The notes under the pieces: model-generated | Databases searched by the model: none | Seen by the model: only the letters and a program-made list of their open reading frames with translations | Told to the model about the DNA's origin: nothing | From: Azonexus hydrophilus | GTDB lineage: Bacteria; Pseudomonadota; Gammaproteobacteria; Burkholderiales; Rhodocyclaceae | Assembly (NCBI RefSeq): GCF_905120355.1 | Contig: NZ_CAJHOB010000008.1 | Location: 62,001-126,000 of the forward strand | Reading direction: 5' to 3' | DNA: 64,000 nucleotides | Shown here: one piece after another, positions 19,447-27,781 of the stretch | Numbering within the stretch: the first letter of the stretch is position 1 | How the letters are laid out: the number at the start of each line of letters is the position of its first letter | Made by a program: the position numbers and the translations under genes

Positions 19447-20492
19447 TAGAAACCGATAGCCTCGGCCCTGGGCGCCTGATCGCCCCACAGAGCAAATCGG
19501 CGCAGGAAGAAGCGCTGGAGCGGGCTCTACGGCCCAAGCGGCTGGCGGATTACACCGGCCAGCAAAAAATTCGCGAACAGCTGGAAATCTTCATCACAGC
19601 CGCCAAAAACCGCAGCGAAGCGCTCGACCACGTACTGCTGTTCGGCCCGCCGGGGCTGGGCAAGACTACCCTGGCCCACATCGTTGCCGCCGAAATGGGC
19701 GTCAACCTGCGCCAGACTTCTGGCCCGGTGCTCGAACGCGCCGGCGATCTGGCGGCAATCCTGACCAACCTCGAACCGCACGATGTATTGTTCATCGACG
19801 AAATCCACCGCCTGAGCCCGGTGGTTGAGGAAATCCTCTACCCGGCGCTGGAAGACTTCCAGATCGACATCATGATCGGCGAAGGCCCGGCTGCCCGTTC
19901 GGTCAAACTCGACCTGCCGCCCTTCACCTTGGTCGGCGCCACCACCCGCGCCGGCATGCTGACCAACCCGTTGCGCGACCGCTTCGGCATCGTCGCCCGC
20001 CTGGAGTTTTATAACGCGGAAGAATTGCAGAGCATCGTCAGCCGCTCCGCCAGCCTCCTCGGCGCCCCGATCGACCCTGACGGCGCCCTGGAAATTGCCC
20101 GCCGCTCGCGCGGCACCCCGCGCATCGCCAACCGCCTGCTGCGGCGCGTCCGTGACTATGCCGAGGTCAAGGCCGATGGCAGCATCGGCCGTCATGTCGC
20201 CGACCAGGCGCTGCACATGCTCGACGTCGACCCGGCCGGCCTCGACCTGATGGACCGCAAACTGCTGTCCGCCGTCATCGACAAGTTTGGTGGCGGCCCG
20301 GTCGGTGTGGACAACCTGGCAGCCGCCATCGGCGAAGCGCGCGACACCATCGAAGATGTGCTCGAACCCTATCTCATCCAGCAGGGTTACCTGCAGCGCA
20401 CCCTGCGCGGGCGCATCGCCACCCCCGCCATTTACCGTCACCTTGGCCTGGCCGTACCGGGTGGGGCCGCTGACCTGCTGCGCGACCCATAA
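19443..20492 (+). CDS. ruvB: Holliday junction ATP-dependent helicase RuvB
   Basis: RuvB is the hexameric AAA+ motor of branch migration. It is 349 residues with Walker [14 protein letters not shown], Walker [11 protein letters not shown], sensor 1 GATTRAG and the Arg finger region NPLRDRFG. The C-terminal winged helix contains [14 protein letters not shown] and ends near [10 protein letters not shown]. It overlaps the permease gene by four bases (ATGA) and is last in the yebC-ruv run. Confidence 0.98.
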   Translation: MIETDSLGPGRLIAPQSKSAQEEALERALRPKRLADYTGQQKIREQLEIFITAAKNRSEALDHVLLFGPPGLGKTTLAHIVAAEMGVNLRQTSGPVLERAGDLAAILTNLEPHDVLFIDEIHRLSPVVEEILYPALEDFQIDIMIGEGPAARSVKLDLPPFTLVGATTRAGMLTNPLRDRFGIVARLEFYNAEELQSIVSRSASLLGAPIDPDGALEIARRSRGTPRIANRLLRRVRDYAEVKADGSIGRHVADQALHMLDVDPAGLDLMDRKLLSAVIDKFGGGPVGVDNLAAAIGEARDTIEDVLEPYLIQQGYLQRTLRGRIATPAIYRHLGLAVPGGAADLLRDP

Positions 20493-20568
20493 GCAGACAT
20501 GAGGCGTTAGTGCGAATCAAAACAAGCTGTTACACAAGATTATTGCAGTGCAATGTAAAATCCCGGCG

Positions 20569-20988
20569 ATGACCTCAGCCGCCTCTCACGCCTTCACGAT
20601 TCCCGTGCGCGTCTATTACGAAGACACCGACGCCGGCGGCATCGTGTATTACGCCAACTACCTGCGTTTTTTCGAGCGCTGCCGCACCGAATGGATGCGC
20701 AGCGCCGGCTACGGCCAGGCGCAACTGCTGAGCGAACACGGCATCGGTTTCGTTGCTCGCAAGGCCGCCTGCGACTACCTCAAACCGGCCCGTCTCGACG
20801 ACGAAATCACCATCGGCCTGGAAGTCGAGCGCCTCACCCGGGTGCGTGTCATCTTCCGGCAGTGGGCGCGCCGTGGCGATGAACTGCTGGCTACCGGCCA
20901 GGTCGAAATCGCCTGCGTCGACCTCGGCGCCATGAGCCCGACCCCCATTCCCGACTCTCTTCTTGCTGCGCTGGAAACACTCAAATGA
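20569..20988 (+). CDS. ybgC: Tol-Pal-associated acyl-CoA thioesterase YbgC
   Basis: A 4HBT hot-dog-fold thioesterase of 139 residues, first gene of the tol-pal operon. The active-site segment YYEDTDAGGIVYYANYLRFF is diagnostic of YbgC. The ATG at 20569 is preferred; an upstream ATG at 20548 adds seven residues. The stop overlaps the tolQ start by four bases. Confidence 0.95.
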   Translation: MTSAASHAFTIPVRVYYEDTDAGGIVYYANYLRFFERCRTEWMRSAGYGQAQLLSEHGIGFVARKAACDYLKPARLDDEITIGLEVERLTRVRVIFRQWARRGDELLATGQVEIACVDLGAMSPTPIPDSLLAALETLK

Positions 20989-21662
20989 ACGTGACCCAGG
21001 ATCTTTCCATCCTCCACCTGATTCTCCAGGCCAGTGCCGTGGTGCAACTGGTCATGGCGCTGCTCGCCGGCGTCTCGCTGATGTCGTGGTACTACATTGC
21101 GATGAAATGGTTTGCGGTCAAGCAGGCGCGCAGCAAAACCGAGCAGTTCGAGCGTGATTTCTGGTCCGGCGGCGACCTCAACAATCTCTACCAGAGCGCG
21201 GTCAATGACCGCCACCATGCCGGCTCGATGGAGCGCATCTTCGAGGCCGGATTCCGCGAATTCACCAAACTGCGCGGACAGAAGAACTTCGATTCCAAGG
21301 ACATCGTTGACGGCTCGCGTCGTGCCATGCGCGCCACCTACCAGCGTGAAATGGACGCGCTTGAATCGCACCTCGCCTTCCTCGCCTCGGTCGGTTCGGT
21401 ATCCCCCTACATCGGCCTGTTCGGCACCGTCTGGGGCATCATGCACGCCTTCCGCGCGCTCTCCAATGTCGGCCAGGCGACACTGGCTTCCGTCGCTCCC
21501 GGCATTGCCGAGGCGCTGGTCGCCACCGCCATCGGCCTCTTTGCGGCCATTCCCGCCGTGCTTGCCTACAACCGCTTCTCGCATGAAATCGACCGCATTG
21601 CCGTACGTTACGAGTCGTTCATGGAAGAGTTCTCCAACATCCTGCAACGGCAGATGAGGTAA
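20985..21662 (+). CDS. tolQ: TolQ, proton-channel subunit of the Tol-Pal system
   Basis: TolQ forms the pentameric channel around TolR and energises TolA at the division septum. The 225-residue protein has three membrane helices (about 18-40, 128-150 and 165-190). It carries the ExbB/TolQ motif SVSPYIGLFGTVWGIMHAF and the helix 3 segment PGIAEALVATAIGLFAAIPA. It overlaps ybgC by four bases, and tolR starts four bases after its stop. Confidence 0.97.
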   Translation: MNVTQDLSILHLILQASAVVQLVMALLAGVSLMSWYYIAMKWFAVKQARSKTEQFERDFWSGGDLNNLYQSAVNDRHHAGSMERIFEAGFREFTKLRGQKNFDSKDIVDGSRRAMRATYQREMDALESHLAFLASVGSVSPYIGLFGTVWGIMHAFRALSNVGQATLASVAPGIAEALVATAIGLFAAIPAVLAYNRFSHEIDRIAVRYESFMEEFSNILQRQMR

Positions 21663-21666
21663 GGCC

Positions 21667-22068
21667 ATGCGCCAGCGTCGCCTGAAAAACGAGATCAACG
21701 TCGTCCCCTACATCGACGTCATGCTGGTCCTGCTGGTCATCTTCATGGTTGCCACGCCGATGATGACCACCGGCTCGGTCGACCTGCCCGCTGCCGGCAC
21801 CGCACCGCAGAAACCGGACAAATTCCTGCGCGTGCAGATCGACAAGGATGGCGCACTGTCACTCTTCGACGCCAGCGGCCAGGAGCAGAAGCTCGACAGC
21901 ACGCAAGCCCTGCGTCGCGCCCTGCAGGCCGAGCACGCAAAAGCACCGGAGATGCCGGTGTTGGTCGCCGGCGACAAGGCCGTGGCCTACCGCAATGTGA
22001 TCGAAACCCTTGATGAGGTCAAAAAACAGGGGTTCGTGCGCGTCGCACTGGAAACCTCGGTACATTGA
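21667..22068 (+). CDS. tolR: TolR, proton-channel plug of the Tol-Pal system
   Basis: This is the single-pass TolR/ExbD protein of 133 residues. The membrane helix begins VVPYIDVMLVLLVIFMV, with the proton-carrying Asp in PYIDVML at about residue 18. The periplasmic domain contains the usual VLVAGDKAVAYRNVIETLD segment near the C-terminus. It sits between tolQ and tolA. Confidence 0.97.
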   Translation: MRQRRLKNEINVVPYIDVMLVLLVIFMVATPMMTTGSVDLPAAGTAPQKPDKFLRVQIDKDGALSLFDASGQEQKLDSTQALRRALQAEHAKAPEMPVLVAGDKAVAYRNVIETLDEVKKQGFVRVALETSVH

Positions 22069-22070
22069 CC

Positions 22071-22847
22071 ATGGTCGATCAGCAGCCGCAAGAACCCGGC
22101 AAAGGCAAGGCCATCGCCTTCACCGTTCTGGTGCACGTGCTGCTCATCGCCGGCCTGTTTCTCGGTGTGCAGTGGAAAAGCAGCGAGCCGGAGGCCATGA
22201 ACGTCGAACTGTGGGCGCCAACGCCACAAAAGGCGACGCGCGTGGCGCCACCTCCGCCCACCCCGGAGCCCAAACCAGAACCCAAGCCCGCACCAAAGAT
22301 CGAACCCAAACCGGAACCCAAGCCGACCCCGAAAGCGCCCGACATCGTGGTCAAGGAAGAGAAGAAGAAGGAAGAAAAGAAAAAGCCGGAACCCCCAAAA
22401 CCGGAGCCAAAGCCCGAACCCAAGCCCGAGCCGAAACCGGAACCCAAGCCGAAGACCGACCCCTTCAAGGAAATGCTGGAACGGGAAAGTCGTGAGCGTC
22501 AGGCCAGCACCGAGCAGAACCGCCTGGCCGCACTGGCCGAGAAGGAGCAACGCGCCGCTGCCAACCGGCGGGGCCTGGAAAGCTACGCCGCCAAAATCCG
22601 CGCCAAGGTCCGCGGCAACATCGTCCTGCCGCCAGGTATTGCCGGCAACCCGGAGGCCATTTTCGAAGTCAACCAACTGCCCGGCGGCGATGTCCTGTCG
22701 ATCCGCCTGAAACGTTCCAGCGGCGTGCCGGCACTGGACGATGCGATAGAACGTGCCATCAAGAAATCCTCTCCGCTACCGCTGCCTGACGACCCCAGCC
22801 AGTTCCAGCGCAATCTTGAAATCAAATACCGGCCCCATGACGAGTAA
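22071..22847 (+). CDS. tolA: TolA, force-transmitting rod of the Tol-Pal system
   Basis: TolA spans the periplasm and links the TolQR motor to TolB/Pal. From ATG 22071 it is 258 residues: a membrane helix at about 17-36 ([17 protein letters not shown]), then a long [12 protein letters not shown] repeat rod (about 65-130), a charged helical part, and the C-terminal domain (about 165-258) with [13 protein letters not shown]. The rod is shorter and more Pro-rich than the Ala/Lys helix of E. coli TolA. A TTG at 22065 overlapping the tolR stop is an alternative start. Confidence 0.92.
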   Translation: MVDQQPQEPGKGKAIAFTVLVHVLLIAGLFLGVQWKSSEPEAMNVELWAPTPQKATRVAPPPPTPEPKPEPKPAPKIEPKPEPKPTPKAPDIVVKEEKKKEEKKKPEPPKPEPKPEPKPEPKPEPKPKTDPFKEMLERESRERQASTEQNRLAALAEKEQRAAANRRGLESYAAKIRAKVRGNIVLPPGIAGNPEAIFEVNQLPGGDVLSIRLKRSSGVPALDDAIERAIKKSSPLPLPDDPSQFQRNLEIKYRPHDE

Positions 22848-22848
22848 G

Positions 22849-24174
22849 ATGACGCCTGTTCAAGAAAAAATGACTGCAATGACCGCTATTTCCCGCCTTT
22901 CCCGCCGCATTTTCATCGCCTGCAGCCTCGGCTGCGCCATGTTTGCCAGCTCTCTGGCGCAAGCCCAGCTCTCGATCGAGATCACGGGGGCCGGGGCGAG
23001 CCGCATTCCGGTGGCGATTGCCGATTTTGCCGGTGACGATCCCATGTCGCGCATTGTCACCGGCACCGTACGCGGCGACCTGGAGCGCAGCGGCCTGTTC
23101 AAGATGGTCGATACCACTGGCGCGGCCCTCGATGAAAACACGCCTGTCGATTATGGCGCCTGGAAAAACCGGGGCGCCGACGCGCTGGCTGCCGGCAGCC
23201 TGGTACGCAGCGGCAACGGCCGCGTGGAAACCCGTTTTCGTCTCTACGACACGCTCAAATCAGACGCGCTGGGCGGCGCGATTTATGTCACCAATGCCGG
23301 GCAATTGCGGATGGCCGGCCACCGCGTCGCTGATTTCATCTACGAAAAGCTAACCGGCGAACGCGGCATCTTTTCCACCCGCATCGCTTACGTCATCAAG
23401 TCGCGCAACCAGTACCACCTGCAGATCGCCGATGCCGACGGGCAGAACCCCGCCACCGCCCTGAGTTCGGTGGAACCGATCATCTCCCCGGTCTGGTCAC
23501 CTGACGGCGGGCGGCTGGCCTATGTCTCCTTCGAAAAGAAAAAGCCGATCATCATCGTGCACTCCCTGGCCAGTGGCGAACGCAAGGTGGTCGCCAACTT
23601 CAAGGGTTCCAACTCGGCGCCCGCCTGGTCGCCCGACGGGCGCCGACTGGCCGTGGTGCTGTCGAAGGATGGCAACTCCCAGCTATACACCGTCAATGCC
23701 GACGGCAGCGGGGGCCTGCAGCGCCTGGCACAATCCTCCGGCATCGATACCGAACCTCGTTACTCCGCTGACGGCAGCAGCATCTACTTCACCTCCGACC
23801 GCGGCGGCAGCCCGCAGATTTACCGCATCAGCAGTCAGGGAGGCGCCGCCCAGCGTGTCACCTTCGATGGCACCTACAACGTCTCGCCACGCCCTTCGCC
23901 GGATGGCAAGAGCCTGGCTTTCATCACCCGCCGCGATGGACGCTTCCAGCTGGCCGTGATGGACCTGGCCAGCAATCAGATTCAGGTTCTGACCGATTCG
24001 TCACGCGACGAGTCGCCCAGTTTCGCACCCAACAGCCGAATGATTCTGTTTGCCACAGAAGTCGGCGGGCGCGGAGTGTTATCGGCTGTTTCCATCGATG
24101 GCCGCATCAAGCAACGCCTTTCCATTGCCGCTGGCGACGTCCGCGAGCCGGCATGGGGGCCTTTTCTGAAGTAA
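22849..24174 (+). CDS. tolB: TolB, periplasmic beta-propeller of the Tol-Pal system
   Basis: TolB binds Pal and TolA in the periplasm. It has a signal peptide ending SSLAQAQ, a D1 domain starting LSIEITGAG, and a six-bladed propeller with repeated SPDG/SADG-type turns (SPVWSPDGGRLAYV, SPRPSPDGKSLAF). Several in-frame ATGs lie close together. The one at 22849 begins one base after the tolA stop and gives 441 residues; 22870 and 22879 are possible and give a more typical signal-peptide length. The gene is followed by pal after 24 bases. Confidence 0.95.
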   Translation: MTPVQEKMTAMTAISRLSRRIFIACSLGCAMFASSLAQAQLSIEITGAGASRIPVAIADFAGDDPMSRIVTGTVRGDLERSGLFKMVDTTGAALDENTPVDYGAWKNRGADALAAGSLVRSGNGRVETRFRLYDTLKSDALGGAIYVTNAGQLRMAGHRVADFIYEKLTGERGIFSTRIAYVIKSRNQYHLQIADADGQNPATALSSVEPIISPVWSPDGGRLAYVSFEKKKPIIIVHSLASGERKVVANFKGSNSAPAWSPDGRRLAVVLSKDGNSQLYTVNADGSGGLQRLAQSSGIDTEPRYSADGSSIYFTSDRGGSPQIYRISSQGGAAQRVTFDGTYNVSPRPSPDGKSLAFITRRDGRFQLAVMDLASNQIQVLTDSSRDESPSFAPNSRMILFATEVGGRGVLSAVSIDGRIKQRLSIAAGDVREPAWGPFLK

Positions 24175-24198
24175 GCAAACTGTCTGGAGTATTCCATC

Positions 24199-24741
24199 AT
24201 GAAAAAACTGTTGTCTGTCGTTTTCCTTGCCGCCGTGCTGGCTGCCTGTAGCAACACCCCGGTTCCGGAAGATACCGGCGCGCCGGTGGAAAGCCGTGCC
24301 GGCAGCGGCACCGACGTCAAGACCGTCGTCGCCGGCGATCTCGACGCCAGCGGCCTGCCGCGTGAGCTGTCCGATCCGAAAAGCCAGCTTGCCCAGCGCA
24401 GCATCTACTTCGATCTCGACCGCTACGAAGTCAAGAGCGACTATCAGGGCCTGGTCGCCGCCCACGCCAAATTCCTCACCGCCAACCCCGGCTTCCGCGT
24501 GCTGATTCAAGGCAACACCGACGAGCGCGGCAGCCGTGAATACAACCTGTCGCTGGGCCAGAAACGTGCCGACGCAGTCAAGCGTGCTCTGGTCTTGCTC
24601 GGCGTGCAGGACAATCAAGTGGAATCGGTCAGCCTGGGTGAGGAAAAACCGAAGAACCCTGGTCAGGACGAAGCTGCCTACGCTGAAAACCGTCGCGCCG
24701 ACATCCTCTATCGCGCACCTGACGGCCGCGGCGAGTTCTGA
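24199..24741 (+). CDS. pal: Peptidoglycan-associated lipoprotein Pal
   Basis: Pal anchors the outer membrane to peptidoglycan. The 180-residue protein has a lipoprotein signal (MKKLLSVVFLAAVLAAC, lipid on Cys17) and an OmpA-like domain with the diaminopimelate-binding motif GNTDERGSREYNLSLGQKRA. It ends with the usual NRRADILYR. It lies between tolB and cpoB in the tol-pal operon. Confidence 0.98.
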   Translation: MKKLLSVVFLAAVLAACSNTPVPEDTGAPVESRAGSGTDVKTVVAGDLDASGLPRELSDPKSQLAQRSIYFDLDRYEVKSDYQGLVAAHAKFLTANPGFRVLIQGNTDERGSREYNLSLGQKRADAVKRALVLLGVQDNQVESVSLGEEKPKNPGQDEAAYAENRRADILYRAPDGRGEF

Positions 24742-24743
24742 TC

Positions 24744-25490
24744 ATGCTGCGCCGCCTGCCCCTGGGATTCTTGATTGCCGCCGCCCTGGCCACCACCCCG
24801 GCCTGGGCCCTGTTTGACGACAAGGAAGCGCGCCAGTGGATCACCGACCTCAAAGCCAGCAGCGAAGCGCGCTTTGACCAGCAGGCCAAGGCGCAGCTCG
24901 ATCTGGCAACGCAGATCCAGCGCCAGGCGGAGGAAATCGCCCGCCTGCGCGGCCAGATCGAGACCTTGTCCTACGAGCTGGAGCAAGCCCGCAAGCGCCA
25001 GCAGGACTTTTATCTCGATCTGGACAGCCGTCTGCGCCGCCTCGAACCTCACAGCAGCAGCACCTTACCCACCGGCGAAAGCGGCAACGCCGCCCAGCCG
25101 GTCCCTCAGGCTGCACCGGGCGCCGAAAGTGCAGAGTACGATGCCGCCCTCGAACTGTTCAGGAGCGGCAAATATCCCGCCGCCGCCAAGGCCTTCAAGA
25201 CCTTCGTCGAGCAACACCCGGACAGCGCCCTGGCGCCCAATGCCCAGTTCTGGCTGGGCAATGCCTGGTATGCCCAGCGCAACTGCACCAAAGCCATCGA
25301 AGCACAGAGTTTCGTTGTATCTCGCTACCCGCAGAGCGACAAGGCGCCGGACGCCCTGCTGGCGATCGCCTCCTGTCAGCAGGAATTGGGCAACAGCAAA
25401 GGCGCCACGCAATCCTGGCAGCAGCTGCTGGAAAAATACCCCAGCGCCCCCGCCGCCGACAAAGCGCGTGAGCGCCTGAAGAAGAAATAA
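24744..25490 (+). CDS. cpoB: CpoB (YbgF), periplasmic coordinator of division and Tol
   Basis: CpoB couples peptidoglycan synthesis with outer-membrane constriction. The 248-residue protein has a signal peptide (cleaved after WA-LF, about residue 22), an N-terminal trimerising coiled coil (about 40-95, DLATQIQRQAEEIARLRGQI) and C-terminal TPR units starting EYDAALELFRSGKYPAAAKAF. The C-terminal phrase LEKYPSAPAADKARERLKK is typical. It starts two bases after pal and abuts queE. Confidence 0.95.
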   Translation: MLRRLPLGFLIAAALATTPAWALFDDKEARQWITDLKASSEARFDQQAKAQLDLATQIQRQAEEIARLRGQIETLSYELEQARKRQQDFYLDLDSRLRRLEPHSSSTLPTGESGNAAQPVPQAAPGAESAEYDAALELFRSGKYPAAAKAFKTFVEQHPDSALAPNAQFWLGNAWYAQRNCTKAIEAQSFVVSRYPQSDKAPDALLAIASCQQELGNSKGATQSWQQLLEKYPSAPAADKARERLKKK

Positions 25491-26129
25491 TTGAGCCTGC
25501 GCCTGACCGAAATTTTCCATTCGCTGCAGGGTGAAGCTGCCCGCAGCGGGCTGCCGACCGTGTTCATCCGCCTGACCGGCTGTCCGTTGCGCTGCACCTG
25601 GTGCGACACCACCTACAGCTTCACCGGCGGCAGCGCCTGGGAAATTGCAGACATCCTGGCCGAAGTCGCCCGCCACCCGACACGGCACGTCTGCGTCACC
25701 GGCGGCGAGCCCCTGGCGCAGAAAGAATGCCCGGCGCTGTTGCAGGCATTGTGCGATGCCGGCTACGACGTCTGCCTGGAAACCTCCGGCGCACTCGACA
25801 TCAGCACCATCGATCCGCGCGTCGCCCGCATCATGGACCTCAAGGCCCCCGCCTCCGGCGAGTGCGAGCGCAACCTGTGGAGCAATCTGCGCCACCTGAA
25901 GGCAGGCGATGAAATCAAGATCATCATCGCCGACCGCGCGGATTACGACTGGGCGTGCCAGCAACTGACGCAGCATCGCCTGGCCGATCTCTGCCCGGTG
26001 CTCCTGTCCCCCGCCCAGGGCAGTCAGGATGCCCGACAGCTCGCTGAGTGGATCCTGCAGGATGGCCTGCCAGTGCGCTTGCAGCTGCAACTGCACAAAC
26101 TCCTTTGGGGTAACATGCAGGGAAAATAG
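25491..26129 (+). CDS. queE: 7-carboxy-7-deazaguanine synthase QueE
   Basis: QueE is a radical-SAM enzyme that contracts carboxy-tetrahydropterin to CDG on the queuosine/deazaguanine pathway. The 212-residue protein starts at TTG directly after the cpoB stop (SLRLTEIFHSLQGEAARSG). It carries the radical-SAM motif CPLRCTWCDTTY with its CxxxCxxC arrangement, and VTGGEPL. The family position at the end of tol-pal is common in betaproteobacteria. No queC or queD gene follows it here. Confidence 0.95.
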   Translation: MSLRLTEIFHSLQGEAARSGLPTVFIRLTGCPLRCTWCDTTYSFTGGSAWEIADILAEVARHPTRHVCVTGGEPLAQKECPALLQALCDAGYDVCLETSGALDISTIDPRVARIMDLKAPASGECERNLWSNLRHLKAGDEIKIIIADRADYDWACQQLTQHRLADLCPVLLSPAQGSQDARQLAEWILQDGLPVRLQLQLHKLLWGNMQGK

Positions 26130-26146
26130 CCCTGGAGACAACCACA

Positions 26147-26509
26147 ATGGATCAGAACCGCCGCCAATTCACCCGCATCAGTTTCCGCAGCCCGGCCCGG
26201 CTGATCCTCCCCGACGGCGTACATACGGTAGATATCGCCGACCTGTCGCTAAAGGGCGCCCTCATCAGCCCCTCCGGTGCACTGCATGCCGAAATCGGTA
26301 CGCACGGCGTCCTGCGCGTGCAGCTGGACGATGCCAGCACCGAAATCCGCATGAGCATCACTGTCGCCCACCACGAAAAAAACCACTACGGACTGTCCTG
26401 TCGCGAGATCGATCTCGACAGTGTCACGCACCTGCGTCGCCTCGTCACCCTGAATGCCGGCGACGATGCCCTGCTGACACGCGAAATCGCCCTACTATCG
26501 ACCGGCTGA
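26147..26509 (+). CDS. PilZ-domain protein, predicted c-di-GMP receptor
   Basis: A stand-alone PilZ domain of 120 residues. It has the RxxxR motif near the N-terminus (NRRQFTRISF) and the DxSxxG motif (DLSLKGALIS) at about 33-38, both needed to bind c-di-GMP. There is no output domain, so it likely acts by protein contact. It follows queE by 17 bases. Its target is unknown; several GGDEF/HD-GYP genes lie within 20 kb. Confidence 0.9.
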   Translation: MDQNRRQFTRISFRSPARLILPDGVHTVDIADLSLKGALISPSGALHAEIGTHGVLRVQLDDASTEIRMSITVAHHEKNHYGLSCREIDLDSVTHLRRLVTLNAGDDALLTREIALLSTG

Positions 26510-26600
26510 CCCCTCCCTCTCTGGCGGATTTGCCCAACCCGCCTTGACGCTACCCCCACGCCTCCCTAAGATGCGCCGACTCTGAACAAGGCTGCACATT

Positions 26601-27584
26601 GTGACTCTGCAAACCGTAACACTAGAAACACTGTATTCCCTGATCGAACCGGACATGGCCGCAGTCGATGCCGTCATCCGCCGGCAACTCCATTCCGATG
26701 TCGTCCTGATCCGTCAGGTCGCCGAATACATCATCCAGAGTGGCGGCAAGCGCATGCGTCCGGCCCTGCTCCTGCTGGCGGCTGGGGCAGTAGGCTTCAC
26801 CGGCAAGGAAAAGCACGAGCTGGCAGCGGTCGTCGAATTCATCCACACCGCCACCTTGCTGCACGACGATGTGGTCGACGAATCCGACCTGCGGCGCGGC
26901 CGCGAAACCGCCAATGCGGCATTCGGTAACGCCGCCAGCGTCCTGGTCGGCGATTTTCTCTACACCCGGGCCTTCCAGATGATGGTTGCAGTGAACGATA
27001 TGCGCGTCATGCAGATCCTCGCCAACGCCACCAACATCATCGCCGAAGGCGAAGTGCTGCAGTTGATGAACTGCCACGATGCCGACGTCGACGAAAGCCG
27101 CTATCTGCAGGTCATCCGCTACAAAACGGCCAAACTCTTCGAAGCCGCCAGCCAACTGGGCGCCCTGCTGGGCAAGGTGGACTCCGCCACGGAACAGGCG
27201 CTCGCCGCCTACGGCATGCACCTGGGAACAGCATTCCAGCTGATCGACGATGTGCTCGACTATTCCGGCCAGGAAGTCAGCACCGGCAAACACCTCGGCG
27301 ATGACCTGGCCGAAGGCAAGCCCACCCTGCCGCTGATCTACGTCATGCAGCACGGCACCCCGGAAGAAGCCGCCTGCGTGCGCCAGGCCATTGAAAACGG
27401 CGGCCGCGAAGATTTTCCCGCTGTCCTTGCCGCCATTCAGCGCAGCGGCGCCCTGCAGCACGCCCGCGCTTGCGCAGAAAACGAAGCAAACCTCGCCAGA
27501 GAAGCAATTTCGGCCCTGGGGGATTCAATTTACAAAAAAGCTCTGATAGAATTATCAGTCTTGGCTGTCGAGAGAAGCAATTAA
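26601..27584 (+). CDS. ispB: Polyprenyl (octaprenyl-type) diphosphate synthase
   Basis: A trans-long-chain prenyl diphosphate synthase of 327 residues that makes the ubiquinone side chain, the substrate of UbiA. The first Asp-rich motif is LLHDDVVDESD near residue 87, and the second is LIDDVLDYSG near 212. GGKRMRPALLLL marks the IPP-binding site. It starts at GTG 26601. The chain length cannot be read with certainty. It carries a probable tRNA promoter in its 3' end. Confidence 0.93.
   Translation: MTLQTVTLETLYSLIEPDMAAVDAVIRRQLHSDVVLIRQVAEYIIQSGGKRMRPALLLLAAGAVGFTGKEKHELAAVVEFIHTATLLHDDVVDESDLRRGRETANAAFGNAASVLVGDFLYTRAFQMMVAVNDMRVMQILANATNIIAEGEVLQLMNCHDADVDESRYLQVIRYKTAKLFEAASQLGALLGKVDSATEQALAAYGMHLGTAFQLIDDVLDYSGQEVSTGKHLGDDLAEGKPTLPLIYVMQHGTPEEAACVRQAIENGGREDFPAVLAAIQRSGALQHARACAENEANLAREAISALGDSIYKKALIELSVLAVERSN
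27524..27552 (+). promoter_or_regulatory. Probable promoter of tRNA-Pro
   Basis: TTCAAT and TAGAAT are 17 bases apart, inside the end of ispB, 48 bases upstream of the tRNA. Confidence 0.5.
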
Positions 27585-27599
27585 GGCTTCACACAGCAC

Positions 27600-27676
27600 C
27601 GGAGTGTAGCTCAGCCTGGTAGAGCACTGCGTTCGGGACGCAGGGGCCGGAGGTTCGAATCCTCTCACTCCGACCA
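27600..27676 (+). tRNA. tRNA-Pro (CGG anticodon)
   Basis: A complete 77-base cloverleaf. The acceptor CGGAGTG pairs with CACTCCG, and the anticodon stem CTGCG/CGCAG encloses the loop TTCGGGA, giving anticodon CGG, which reads CCG. The T-arm contains GGTTCGAATCC and the 3' CCA is encoded. The C1-G72 end is typical of bacterial tRNA-Pro. Confidence 0.97.
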
Positions 27677-27683
27677 GCACCTA

Positions 27684-27721
27684 GAAAAAGCTCTTGATTA
27701 TTCAAGAGCTTTTTCTTTTTT
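27684..27721 (+). terminator. Strong Rho-independent terminator after tRNA-Pro
   Basis: A perfect 14-bp stem GAAAAAGCTCTTGA / TCAAGAGCTTTTTC with a TTAT loop is followed by a run of T. It ends the ispB-tRNA-Pro transcript. Confidence 0.95.
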
Positions 27722-27781
27722 ATCTGCTGCACATCATCTGCGCGACAACATTCCGCACACGCGCCCCGTGAAAGCGTTCAC

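Noticed and set aside
22255..22460. Repetitive CCCAAACCGGAACCC-like tract taken as a DNA repeat or CRISPR
   Set aside because: It encodes the Pro-Lys-Pro-Glu rod of TolA in frame. Units are short and uneven, with no spacers.
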